A stretch of 64,000 nt of DNA from the IMG/VR virus record IMGVR_UViG_3300020437_000004, positions 1-64,000 of that record. One strand, written 5' to 3'. The position numbers and the translations under genes were made by a program. Shown here one piece after another: positions 1 through 6,188 of the stretch (the first letter of the stretch is position 1; every line of letters begins with the position of its first letter). Source of the DNA: a virus. The notes under the pieces were generated by a model. That model was not told where the DNA came from and ran no database searches. It saw only the letters and a program-made list of their open reading frames with translations.

Positions 1-86
1 TCCGCTTTCTGCTCATCACCATGCACTTCAACAAGTGCTTCCTCATATAGTGCTTCAATTAGATCGGTGTTTGCTTGACAACTCAT
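1..86 (-). CDS. hypothetical protein, 5' part only (runs off left edge)
   Basis: A reading frame starts with ATG at 84-86 and stays open to the left edge, so its C-terminus lies outside the window. The visible 28 residues are acidic and helical-looking (MSCQANTDLIEALYEEAL at the start). An AGGAAT sequence lies about ten bases before the ATG. It continues the minus-strand series of small early genes. No family recognised. Confidence 0.5.
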   Translation of the reverse strand, partial: MSCQANTDLIEALYEEALVEVHGDEQKA

Positions 87-132
87 AATAAAATTCCTGG
101 AATAATGTGAATAATGGTTAATATAGTGGCGG

Positions 133-606
133 TTACCTCATGTAGAGGTGTCCGCCTGCCCAGTCAACTTTGTTTGGGTCTAGTAGAAATTTGATGTGAT
201 CAGGATTCTGAAAAGTGTATCTTACATGCTTAGCGGGTGATTTCCATGATGCAGGTTTATACACGTCACCAGTATTTTTATCGATGAATGTAACAACTGA
301 TCTCTCTCTATACTCTTGTCTGTCCTCTGACCACTCACATGAAACAACTTTGTAATACTTCTTACCTTCGATTGCCTTGAAAACGTCTAAGTTTGCTGTG
401 CCGTTTTCGATCTCAGCAAGTCTATCTAATTGATATTGAGATGGTGTAGATCTCACTTCACCGCCGAATGTTGGACGCTTATACATTGCGATAGTATAAA
501 GTTTTAGATTCTCAGTAAGTGCATCGCAATAACCTTGAGTATAAGACTTAACGAATGCCTTATTAGTCTTTTTGACTGATTCGCCGATTACTTTAGTTTG
601 AGTCAT
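133..606 (-). CDS. hypothetical protein, 157 aa
   Basis: Open frame of 157 codons starting with ATG at 606. The product is basic and soluble with no signal peptide or membrane segment; the C-terminal part is rich in aromatic and polar residues. It stands alone behind a promoter cassette (palindrome, CTACC box and TATAAT between 629 and 687), so it is probably its own early transcription unit. No Shine-Dalgarno-like sequence is evident in the short A-rich leader. I do not recognise a domain. Confidence 0.7.
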   Translation of the reverse strand: MTQTKVIGESVKKTNKAFVKSYTQGYCDALTENLKLYTIAMYKRPTFGGEVRSTPSQYQLDRLAEIENGTANLDVFKAIEGKKYYKVVSCEWSEDRQEYRERSVVTFIDKNTGDVYKPASWKSPAKHVRYTFQNPDHIKFLLDPNKVDWAGGHLYMR

Positions 607-628
607 GTTTGTTTGTTTAATTACTCTT

Positions 629-687
629 ATTATAATGGGTAAATGTGTGGTAGTGTATTCTTATGTGACACTAATAAAACTGTCACA
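629..687 (-). promoter_or_regulatory. early-type promoter cassette, copy 1
   Basis: Read on the minus strand: a 24-bp palindrome (arms TGTGACA and TGTCACA separated by ten bases, 664-687), eight bases, a CACTACC box (649-655), fourteen bases, and TATAAT (629-634). It lies 23 bases before the ATG of the gene ending at 133. Three other cassettes in the window have exactly the same spacings. The palindrome would be centred near -50, which suits a regulator-binding site. Confidence 0.65.
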
Positions 688-702
688 CAACTGGTTGACT
701 TT

Positions 703-915
703 TTATGGTCTTACCTCGTATTTTAAATGCTCAGCATGATAACCAATAAAATCAAATATTCGATTTCTTAGGTCATCTTCATTGTATGCTGTCCACCTAC
801 CTAGACATCTTTGGTGCATTACATATTCCTCTTGGGGTGTAAACTGCAAATCTGGGTCTCCGTCTCCTACTTCACTTAAGTAGAGTTCAATTTCTGTTAC
901 TTGATAATTCTTCAT
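703..915 (-). CDS. hypothetical protein, 70 aa
   Basis: A 70-residue acidic protein. The start at 915 is supported by a strong AGGAGG seven to twelve bases upstream, which overlaps the stop codon of the 58-residue gene before it; the two genes therefore form a small translationally linked pair. Its stop codon is 16 bases before the palindrome of promoter cassette copy 1. No domain recognised. Confidence 0.7.
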   Translation of the reverse strand: MKNYQVTEIELYLSEVGDGDPDLQFTPQEEYVMHQRCLGRWTAYNEDDLRNRIFDFIGYHAEHLKYEVRP

Positions 916-927
916 TATGTTAACCTC

Positions 928-1104
928 CTATGGTAGTTGGTTAACATATACTTGTCTCTTGAATCTTGAGACTATCTCATCAAGTGTTTTTAAATCAATA
1001 TCATCGATATTGTCATTCTCTTCGCCAACATAATAAAATGTGTTGTGAATGTCTTTGATGAGATCTAAGAGTGAAATCTCGTTTGCTGTGTAATCTGCTG
1101 ACAT
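928..1104 (-). CDS. hypothetical protein, 58 aa
   Basis: Short frame from ATG 1102-1104 to TAG 928-930, product 58 residues, acidic and helical (begins MSADYTANEISLLDLIKDIH). It fills the space between two genes, lies 27 bases downstream of the TATAAT of promoter cassette copy 2, and its stop codon runs into the ribosome-binding site of the next gene. Too short for most gene finders but its position makes it credible. Function unknown. Confidence 0.6.
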   Translation of the reverse strand: MSADYTANEISLLDLIKDIHNTFYYVGEENDNIDDIDLKTLDEIVSRFKRQVYVNQLP

Positions 1105-1130
1105 AAGTTTGATTGAATGATTATATTAAT

Positions 1131-1189
1131 ATTATAGTCACTAAAAACACGGTAGTGTATTCTTATGTGACACTAATATAACTGTCACA
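1131..1189 (-). promoter_or_regulatory. early-type promoter cassette, copy 2
   Basis: Minus strand order: palindrome TGTGACA-N10-TGTCACA at 1166-1189, eight bases, CACTACC box at 1151-1157, fourteen bases, TATAAT at 1131-1136. The eight-base linker is identical to copy 1. The stop codon TGA of the upstream gene (1185-1187) lies inside the palindrome arm. Confidence 0.65.
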
Positions 1190-1463
1190 TGTTTGGATAT
1201 TCTTCTTCTACTTTATGCTTAAAGTCTATTAATCCTTCGTGGATTTTAAACAATTTAAACATATCTACATCGCTGAAGTCATCCCACTCAGCAACATATC
1301 CCACTCTCTCGATATCTGGTTGACCATTCTTAAATTGTGGTGCATATCTGAAATCGCCATCGCTATCTAACCAAAAACACATGCCGAAATCATCGCTATT
1401 TGTAAAACCGTAAGGTGTAGGGGAAAAGTTATGCTTTTCCCTTAATGGTATGTTAGTAGGCAT
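1185..1463 (-). CDS. hypothetical protein, 92 aa
   Basis: A 92-residue acidic protein with many aromatic residues (FGMCFWLDSDGDFRYAPQF in the middle). Its ATG overlaps the stop codon of the preceding gene by one base (TAATG), indicating translational coupling. Its own stop lies inside the palindrome of promoter cassette copy 2. No domain recognised. Confidence 0.7.
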   Translation of the reverse strand: MPTNIPLREKHNFSPTPYGFTNSDDFGMCFWLDSDGDFRYAPQFKNGQPDIERVGYVAEWDDFSDVDMFKLFKIHEGLIDFKHKVEEEYPNM

Positions 1464-1870
1464 TACTTTCTCACCTCGTAGTATTCTCTAACTATTGAAG
1501 TTTGCTCACCAAACTGTTTGATTAGAAAATTTCTATATCTTACTGCTTGGGTGCCTAGGCATCTAGCGATCGCTCTCTCATTGAATGAAATTTCATCTAT
1601 CTCCCATGAGTCGTTACGAATAGCATCAACAAAACTACCACTACTGTGATCAAATTTGTTGTAAGTTAATGTCCCACCATTGCTATTTCTACTTAAATCG
1701 TTTATATCGTGAGTATAGTAAACTGTAGCGATGTGCTGACTACCAACATAAACATTGCTAGTAAAACAGTTATCTGTTTGATATGAGTTGTGAATCATTA
1801 CATCATTTTTAAGTGATGTGCTTTCTCTCTGTTTGATTGCCTGTAATACTCTTGTTTGATAGATGTCCAT
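1463..1870 (-). CDS. hypothetical protein, 135 aa
   Basis: First gene behind promoter cassette copy 3, 26 bases downstream of its TATAAT. The 135-residue product looks soluble, with a central beta-rich, aromatic segment and a charged C-terminal helix. It is coupled to the next gene by a TAATG overlap. I recognise no family. Confidence 0.7.
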   Translation of the reverse strand: MDIYQTRVLQAIKQRESTSLKNDVMIHNSYQTDNCFTSNVYVGSQHIATVYYTHDINDLSRNSNGGTLTYNKFDHSSGSFVDAIRNDSWEIDEISFNERAIARCLGTQAVRYRNFLIKQFGEQTSIVREYYEVRK

Positions 1871-1895
1871 GTGAGTAATTTATGATTATATAATC

Positions 1896-1954
1896 ATTAT
1901 AATCATTAAAAACACGGTAGGTAGTTTATATGTGACACTAATCCAACTGTCACA
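1896..1954 (-). promoter_or_regulatory. early-type promoter cassette, copy 3
   Basis: Minus strand order: palindrome TGTGACA-N10-TGTCACA (1931-1954), eight bases, an ACCTACC variant of the box (1916-1922), fourteen bases, TATAAT (1896-1901). A second TATAAT-like hexamer lies at 1885-1890. The TGA stop of the upstream methyltransferase gene (1950-1952) is inside the palindrome. Confidence 0.65.
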
Positions 1955-2867
1955 CACTATTAATACGTTTGTCGATTAATTCCTTATATTCTGAATGTAA
2001 CTCACATCCAATATAATCACGTCCTAATTGCTTACTAACCATTGCGGTAGTCCCTGATCCCATAAATGGATCTAAAATTAGGTCACCTACTCTACTCCCT
2101 GCTAAAATACACGGTTGAATGAGATCAGGCGGAAATACTGCAAAGTGACTTCCTTTATATGGTTTATTAGTTACTGACCATACAGATCGCTTATTCTTCT
2201 TAGGATAAGATTTAGTTAGTCCAGTATGGGGACTTAATCCTGTGCCTTTATTATGATACTTTCCTTTACTTCTATCTCTCACTCCCCAGTCTTTAGCATC
2301 TTCCTTGATTGCTTCATTGTCATAAAAATATTTCTTATTCTTACTGAATAAGAAAATATACTCATGTGCTTTAGTGCATCTATCTCTCACGGATTCGGGC
2401 ATCGGGTTAGGTTTATGCCAAATAATATCTTGCCTTAAATACCATCCATCCTGACGTAATGCAAACGCTAACATCCACGGAATACCGATTAAATCCTTTT
2501 CTTTTAATCCCTCTAACTTATTACCACGTTTATTACATTTATCAGGTAAATCTTGCTTAGTCTTACTTACTGATTGCTTAGGATATGACTGACCTTTTCC
2601 AGGACGATAATTATAATAACTATCTCCTATGTTTAACCATAGTGTGCCATCATCCTGTAAATTATCTCTTACTAAGCGAAAGATCTCCACCATATTTTTA
2701 ATATATTCTTCTGGTGTTTCTTCCTGACCTACTTGATTCTCTTCTCCACCATAATCCCTTAGTCCATAATAAGGCGGTGATGTTACACACATTTGTGCTT
2801 TATGCATCCAAAGATTTGGAAGTGTTTCTCTTACGTCACCATAGACAATAGTATTACGGTCGATCAT
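1950..2867 (-). CDS. DNA methyltransferase, beta class (N4-cytosine or N6-adenine)
   Basis: S-adenosylmethionine-dependent methylation of the amino group of a DNA base. The catalytic motif IV, TSPPYYGLRDYG, lies near residue 29 and the SAM-binding motif I, DPFMGSGTT, near residue 267. Motif IV before motif I defines the beta class. A central segment is the likely target-recognition domain. The 305-residue length is normal for an orphan phage enzyme. No restriction nuclease is adjacent, so a role in protecting phage DNA from host restriction or in marking it is more likely than a complete R-M system. It overlaps the upstream gene by ATGA. The methylated base and site cannot be told from the sequence. 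Confidence 0.9.
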   Translation of the reverse strand: MIDRNTIVYGDVRETLPNLWMHKAQMCVTSPPYYGLRDYGGEENQVGQEETPEEYIKNMVEIFRLVRDNLQDDGTLWLNIGDSYYNYRPGKGQSYPKQSVSKTKQDLPDKCNKRGNKLEGLKEKDLIGIPWMLAFALRQDGWYLRQDIIWHKPNPMPESVRDRCTKAHEYIFLFSKNKKYFYDNEAIKEDAKDWGVRDRSKGKYHNKGTGLSPHTGLTKSYPKKNKRSVWSVTNKPYKGSHFAVFPPDLIQPCILAGSRVGDLILDPFMGSGTTAMVSKQLGRDYIGCELHSEYKELIDKRINSV

Positions 2868-3076
2868 TCTTTAAGTTGGGGAAAATGTGTAGGTGTGAAT
2901 TCATCTAGTTTAACATTATAACCTATTACTCTAGGTGTTTCATATTCATCTTTTACTCTATTATAATACGATGCATGACTATCAAGATATGCCTGTATTT
3001 CTTCTGCTAAGTGAAATGGATTGATCTCAGCATCGTTGCCTGCTTGAATTTTGAAACAGTAGGTAATTTCTTTCAT
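2864..3076 (-). CDS. hypothetical protein, 70 aa
   Basis: A 70-residue protein ending four bases inside the methyltransferase gene (ATGA overlap), so it is translated just before that enzyme. Soluble, acidic, with a beta-strand-like start (MKEITYCFKIQAG). Whether it partners the methyltransferase is unknown; only the coupling is visible. Confidence 0.65.
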   Translation of the reverse strand: MKEITYCFKIQAGNDAEINPFHLAEEIQAYLDSHASYYNRVKDEYETPRVIGYNVKLDEFTPTHFPQLKE

Positions 3077-3079
3077 AGT

Positions 3080-3154
3080 TAGTGATGTGGGTTGTAATAG
3101 TTGAGCATTAAAAAGATAATAAAGATAATAACGAGAATAGTGATTACTAGCATT
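3080..3154 (-). CDS. possible membrane micropeptide, 24 aa
   Basis: Short frame from ATG 3152-3154, overlapping the stop codon of the upstream gene, to TAA 3080-3082. The product begins MLVITILVIIIFIIF, an almost uninterrupted hydrophobic stretch able to span a membrane, followed by a short polar tail. No clear Shine-Dalgarno sequence is seen. Similar micro-frames occur elsewhere in the window, which makes it worth listing, but expression is unproven. Confidence 0.35.
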
Positions 3155-3359
3155 GAATTGATTGAATAAGTTTTAATTCTTGATAATTATATACGGTCTT
3201 TCTGTCTCCATTGTCATCAATTAATACTGTCCAGTTTTCAGTAGGTGTAAATCCTTTTCTGTCAGTATCGTCCTTAATGTAGTTAATTAAAACTGTGTAT
3301 GTATCACCCTTATATGATACGATATCACCTAGTGATATATCTTTGACTGAGTTATACAT
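3147..3359 (-). CDS. hypothetical protein, 70 aa
   Basis: A 70-residue product with a beta-rich, SH3-like look: GDIVSYKGDTYTVL near the N-terminus resembles small phage barrel proteins that begin with a structural strand pair. Coupled to the upstream gene by TAATG (3357-3361). Member of the operon driven from promoter cassette copy 4. Function unknown. Confidence 0.65.
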   Translation of the reverse strand: MYNSVKDISLGDIVSYKGDTYTVLINYIKDDTDRKGFTPTENWTVLIDDNGDRKTVYNYQELKLIQSIQC

Positions 3360-3631
3360 TATGCTAACTCCCTATCGTCAATAATCTCTAGCATTAATTG
3401 ATATGCCTTTGATGGGTCATCTTCATTTACATATGCTTTAAGATCTTCATAGATGTATTCATCACAATTATTAAATGTGTATTTCTTGAATTGCTCTGTG
3501 TCCATTGATTCAATTTCTTTTTCAACTTGATCTTTAGCAAGTTTGAGCAATTCTTCGTTACTCATAGTTGTGATAATATACTCTACATACTCCTCTTTGA
3601 TCTCTTGTAAATCACCAGTTTTTACAGTCAT
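3359..3631 (-). CDS. hypothetical acidic protein, 90 aa
   Basis: Highly acidic 90-residue protein with long predicted helices (MSNEELLKLAKDQVEKEIES in the first third). A good ribosome-binding site, GGGAGG, lies before the ATG at 3631, inside the end of the overlapping upstream gene (ATGA). No domain recognised. Confidence 0.65.
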   Translation of the reverse strand: MTVKTGDLQEIKEEYVEYIITTMSNEELLKLAKDQVEKEIESMDTEQFKKYTFNNCDEYIYEDLKAYVNEDDPSKAYQLMLEIIDDRELA

Positions 3632-3792
3632 GATAATCCCTCCCAGATTGAAATAAATGTTGTAATCCAGTCACGATTTGCAACTGACATTGATGATAAA
3701 TCTTGCTCATCAGCACTTAACATAGGTAGATTGTGATCTGTGCAATACTGCACATAAATGTCACTTAACCAGTTGATTTGATTGTCATTCAT
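3628..3792 (-). CDS. hypothetical protein, 54 aa
   Basis: Frame from ATG 3790-3792 to TGA 3628-3630, 54 residues, beginning MNDNQINWLSDIYVQYC. It overlaps both neighbours by four bases (ATGA at each end), filling what would otherwise be a 157-base gap in a tightly packed operon. That geometry is the main reason to accept it. Function unknown. Confidence 0.6.
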   Translation of the reverse strand: MNDNQINWLSDIYVQYCTDHNLPMLSADEQDLSSMSVANRDWITTFISIWEGLS

Positions 3793-3971
3793 GATGTAAT
3801 CTCCCAAAATTTCTTGACTGCTGCGTCAGCAATAACAGGCAAATAACCTAGTTTTGAATTTTGCTCCATAGCATATAATTGATCATCAGTTAGACCATTT
3901 TCTTTACGAAAGTCTTCCCAACATTCGTCATAGCATTGATCTAAAAGTGCTTCCTCTTGAGTGAAATTCAT
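3789..3971 (-). CDS. hypothetical protein, 60 aa
   Basis: A 60-residue acidic protein with two cysteines near the N-terminus (LLDQCYDECWEDF). It sits one base after the upstream gene and overlaps the next by four bases. No family recognised. Confidence 0.6.
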   Translation of the reverse strand: MNFTQEEALLDQCYDECWEDFRKENGLTDDQLYAMEQNSKLGYLPVIADAAVKKFWEITS

Positions 3972-3972
3972 G

Positions 3973-4233
3973 TTAGTTAACTCCTATGATGTTGAGTGCA
4001 TTGTTGTAAGCAACTGCTCTTGCTTCGATAACCTGATCTCTCACTCTCTCACGGTCTAGACTATCACCACCACCCCATGTTACATGAGTGCCTTCTTCAC
4101 ATAAATCTAAAACATTGAGAGTAGCAAGTGCTAACTCTTGTCTTGTTAATCCATCGATAGGATATAAACAGTCAGGATGCTCAGGTGAATAGAATGATTC
4201 ACAATAGTCAAGAAATTCTTTGAAGTTGTGCAT
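3973..4233 (-). CDS. hypothetical protein, 86 aa
   Basis: First gene of a long minus-strand operon that ends with the methyltransferase at 1950. The 86-residue protein is acidic and helical and contains a glycine-rich turn (HVTWGGGDSLDRERV). It lies about 22 bases downstream of the -10 element of promoter cassette copy 4. Function unknown. Confidence 0.65.
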   Translation of the reverse strand: MHNFKEFLDYCESFYSPEHPDCLYPIDGLTRQELALATLNVLDLCEEGTHVTWGGGDSLDRERVRDQVIEARAVAYNNALNIIGVN

Positions 4234-4254
4234 GTGATTTGTTTAACTATTAAT

Positions 4255-4313
4255 ATAATAACAAAAAAGCACACGGTAGTGTGTTACCGTGTGCCACTAA
4301 TAAAACTGTCACT
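4255..4313 (-). promoter_or_regulatory. early-type promoter cassette, copy 4
   Basis: Same geometry as the other three copies: a slightly degenerate palindrome (TGTGCCA, ten bases, TGTCACT, 4290-4313), eight bases, CACTACC box (4275-4281), fourteen bases, and a -10-like TATTAT (4255-4260). The ten-base palindrome spacer is identical to copy 1. In this copy the box is also part of a perfect hairpin that looks like a terminator. Confidence 0.6.
4263..4293 (-). terminator. intrinsic terminator
   Basis: On the minus strand, a perfect nine-base-pair stem (CACACGGTA with TACCGTGTG, six-base loop, 4270-4293) is followed by C and TTTTTT. It would stop transcripts coming from the genes above 4309. 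It overlaps the CTACC box of promoter cassette copy 4, so stop and restart signals share sequence. Confidence 0.75.
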
Positions 4314-4458
4314 CTGACAATAGACTTTCTCTTTTACATAGGTAAGCATTACCATTGATTACTGCATCAATATAATTATTGTTTACAGTATGATTGATCA
4401 ATTTGGCATAACTGGTCAGTTTTTTGATCTTGGATTGCTGAGAATTTTTTGATTGCAT
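4309..4458 (-). CDS. possible hypothetical protein, 49 aa
   Basis: Frame from ATG 4456-4458 to TGA 4309-4311; a basic, polar 49-residue product beginning MQSKNSQQSKIKKLTSYAK. It overlaps the 45-residue membrane frame in a different phase. Its stop codon falls inside a palindrome arm, as in two other genes of this region, which argues that it is real; the A-rich composition argues for caution. Confidence 0.35.
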   Translation of the reverse strand: MQSKNSQQSKIKKLTSYAKLINHTVNNNYIDAVINGNAYLCKRESLLSE

Positions 4459-4513
4459 TGATTCCGAAGTTGACTGTGAAAAAGATAATAATAAAGGTTA
4501 GAGCGTATCTCAT
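4376..4513 (-). CDS. small membrane-anchored protein, 45 aa
   Basis: Frame from ATG 4511-4513 to TAA 4376-4378. The N-terminus MRYALTFIIIFFTVNFGI is a typical signal-anchor, followed by a polar tail with two cysteines. The ATG overlaps the stop of the upstream gene as TAATG, supporting coupled translation. Short membrane proteins of this kind are common in cyanophage early regions; role unknown. Confidence 0.5.
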   Translation of the reverse strand: MRYALTFIIIFFTVNFGINAIKKFSAIQDQKTDQLCQIDQSYCKQ

Positions 4514-4833
4514 TAGTAATTCATGATTTGTTTAGTGGGGACTTGATTAATATAACCTTCAATAAATTCTTTACATTCACAAACAGTATCATATCCACCG
4601 ATCTTAGTGTATATGAATACACCATTATCTAATTGCTTACGAGCATTAACTCTATACTTGTAAGCATTATAATCACCTACATGTGCACCACTAAGATCTT
4701 CAGTAATAGTAAATGCACTTAATTGGATACCGTGATCATTCTCTACATAATCCTCGGATACGAAAACATGCTCACTATATGTTGAGACGTTTAGATCTAG
4801 GTGTGAGTTGATGATCGCTAGTTGGTCTTCCAT
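4513..4833 (-). CDS. hypothetical protein, 106 aa
   Basis: A 106-residue soluble protein with alternating beta-type segments. It lies directly downstream of a TATAAT at 4857-4862, the only promoter of this region with a recognisable -35-like TTGTGC at 17-base spacing. It is coupled to the small membrane protein that follows. No domain recognised. Confidence 0.7.
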   Translation of the reverse strand: MEDQLAIINSHLDLNVSTYSEHVFVSEDYVENDHGIQLSAFTITEDLSGAHVGDYNAYKYRVNARKQLDNGVFIYTKIGGYDTVCECKEFIEGYINQVPTKQIMNY

Positions 4834-4856
4834 GTGATTCTGTGTGATTACATCCT

Positions 4857-4914
4857 ATTATAGGGCATAGGTGAGCAAAGCACAAGTTTATGTGACACAA
4901 TATTAAATGTCACA
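4857..4914 (-). promoter_or_regulatory. promoter with upstream palindrome
   Basis: TATAAT at 4857-4862 preceded, at 17 bases, by TTGTGC. Further upstream is another perfect TGTGACA-N10-TGTCACA palindrome (4891-4914), but its spacer sequence differs from the other copies and the CTACC box is absent. It drives the 106-residue gene. Confidence 0.55.
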
Positions 4915-5145
4915 TTTATATCCATCATTATAATATGATTCAATTATATTCATTTCGTCATCACTCAAATCCCATTTAAAATTACTAGGAAACAAGTTAA
5001 TCAATTTTTTAAATGCTTTATTACTGACTTCATTACTTCCGAAGTCATGTCGATCTCTCTCCACACATTCGTGGATATATCTCCACTCTTTAGTAGTGAA
5101 GTATCGTCTCACCTCATCATACTGATGTTGTGTTAATGGTCTCAT
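4903..5145 (-). CDS. hypothetical protein, 80 aa
   Basis: An 80-residue charged, helical protein with many aromatic residues (RRYFTTKEWRYIHECVERD). Its stop codon lies inside the palindrome at 4891-4914. It begins two bases before the end of the 59-residue gene upstream is cleared. Function unknown. Confidence 0.65.
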   Translation of the reverse strand: MRPLTQHQYDEVRRYFTTKEWRYIHECVERDRHDFGSNEVSNKAFKKLINLFPSNFKWDLSDDEMNIIESYYNDGYKCDI

Positions 5146-5146
5146 T

Positions 5147-5326
5147 TTAGTAGGATGCTTCCTCTAATTGGTCGATAGGGTTATCTTGAATACTGCAATA
5201 TGAAATATCGTCAGTATGATAAGATCGATAAATTCTCTTCCATATGGTATCGAATTCATCCTGATCTAAGTTTTTAAAGATAACTTGACCTTTAAAGTAA
5301 ATGTGGTAGGTTGTTGTTGTCTGCAT
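5147..5326 (-). CDS. hypothetical protein, 59 aa
   Basis: Frame from ATG 5324-5326 to TAA 5147-5149. The product (start MQTTTTYHIYFKGQVIFKNL) has a beta-beta-alpha pattern that I associate with a small protein family frequent in cyanophage early regions, though I cannot name a domain. It overlaps the end of the upstream gene by 35 bases and fills the gap before the next gene. Confidence 0.6.
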   Translation of the reverse strand: MQTTTTYHIYFKGQVIFKNLDQDEFDTIWKRIYRSYHTDDISYCSIQDNPIDQLEEASY

Positions 5327-5501
5327 TTAAGTCCTCTAGATACATCCATTCGTAACTACTATCCTCGGGATCTTCATTGTTAATAATGTATTCATTGAAA
5401 ATAGCATCGCTATTACCAATATTTGAGTCATCTACATGTCGTTTAATATTTGTCATGTAGGTATATCTCATTGATGAGAGTGCGAATTCAATGGTATTCA
5501 T
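5292..5501 (-). CDS. hypothetical protein, 69 aa
   Basis: A 69-residue acidic protein coupled to the oxygenase gene upstream (overlap 5498-5501). Asn/Asp-rich C-terminus. No family recognised. Confidence 0.55.
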   Translation of the reverse strand: MNTIEFALSSMRYTYMTNIKRHVDDSNIGNSDAIFNEYIINNEDPEDSSYEWMYLEDLNADNNNLPHLL

Positions 5502-5983
5502 GACTGGGGAAAGTAATTAAAGTTGATTACACATCTATCCTGAGTGGATGATGTGCCATAGTGAATTGTCTCGGATGGAAATATAACCATCCTACCCTTA
5601 ACAGACTCTACTTTTTGGTCTCCTACCATCGTATAACCATCATTACTATTAACATAGTAAATTCCAGTTAAAGCGTTAGGAAATTTATGATCTGTATGTG
5701 GGTGTGATGACGTGGGCACTTGCGAGCGAAGTTGCAAGTTTGCTTTAATCTTAATGAGTGCACATGCATTTAAGTTATACAATAATGGTTGCATTGCCCT
5801 ATCTTGACAAAAGTCAGATTGTGGAAATCCATTATTATAAAACATATGCACCATTTGTGATCTCGAATCGGGGTCAGTTGATACTATCCTACGACAGTAT
5901 GACCACGAAAAAGTGTCACTCAATAAAAGATCATGAATCTCTTGTTGAATAACACTAGGGACGAAATCATCAATAATCCTCAT
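5498..5983 (-). CDS. 2OG-Fe(II) oxygenase
   Basis: Iron(II)/2-oxoglutarate-dependent oxygenase, normally hydroxylating a side chain while converting 2-oxoglutarate to succinate. The metal triad is visible as H96-x-D98 in HPHTDH and H141 (IFPSETIHYG); R150 (STQDRCVINF) is placed to bind the 2-oxoglutarate carboxylate. At 161 residues it is a minimal double-stranded beta-helix domain. It starts right after a small membrane protein with a four-base overlap. It is one of eight such enzymes in the window; the substrate is unknown. Confidence 0.8.
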   Translation of the reverse strand: MRIIDDFVPSVIQQEIHDLLLSDTFSWSYCRRIVSTDPDSRSQMVHMFYNNGFPQSDFCQDRAMQPLLYNLNACALIKIKANLQLRSQVPTSSHPHTDHKFPNALTGIYYVNSNDGYTMVGDQKVESVKGRMVIFPSETIHYGTSSTQDRCVINFNYFPQS

Positions 5984-6108
5984 TTGTTAAATGGCGAATT
6001 GAAGTATGCCTTATTAACTGTGTAAACAGTCACTAGTGCTACTGCAATACCCAAAAAACCTAACCATAGAATAGGTGAATGTGGGAAATCGTATGTTGGA
6101 ATTTGCAT
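5980..6108 (-). CDS. small membrane protein, 42 aa
   Basis: Frame from ATG 6106-6108 to TGA 5980-5982, overlapping the oxygenase start by ATGA. Residues about 11-31 (SPILWLGFLGIAVALVTVYT) form a clear transmembrane helix, with a short tail ending in a proline-containing motif. The size and single helix recall photosystem small subunits, but I cannot match it to any. It follows a TATAAT at 6130-6135. Confidence 0.55.
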   Translation of the reverse strand: MQIPTYDFPHSPILWLGFLGIAVALVTVYTVNKAYFNSPFNK

Positions 6109-6129
6109 GTGTGTTTGTTTAACCTCTAT

Positions 6130-6188
6130 ATTATATGGCACTTAACCTATGTATGGTAGGGTCTTGTGCCACTACTTGATCTGTCATA
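6130..6188 (-). promoter_or_regulatory. possible promoter, degenerate cassette
   Basis: TATAAT at 6130-6135 lies 22 bases before the ATG of the 42-residue membrane protein. A degenerate palindrome (TGTGCCA, ten bases, TGTCATA, 6165-6188) and a CCTACC sequence (6155-6160) lie upstream, but the box spacing differs by five bases from the four regular cassettes and the palindrome is inside the upstream coding region. Confidence 0.4.

Noticed and set aside
664-687. Palindrome TGTGACA-N10-TGTCACA as a CRP-type site or simple terminator
   Set aside because: CRP sites have TGTGA-N6-TCACA, not the spacing seen here; for a terminator no T-run follows in most copies. A regulator site of unknown type fits better.
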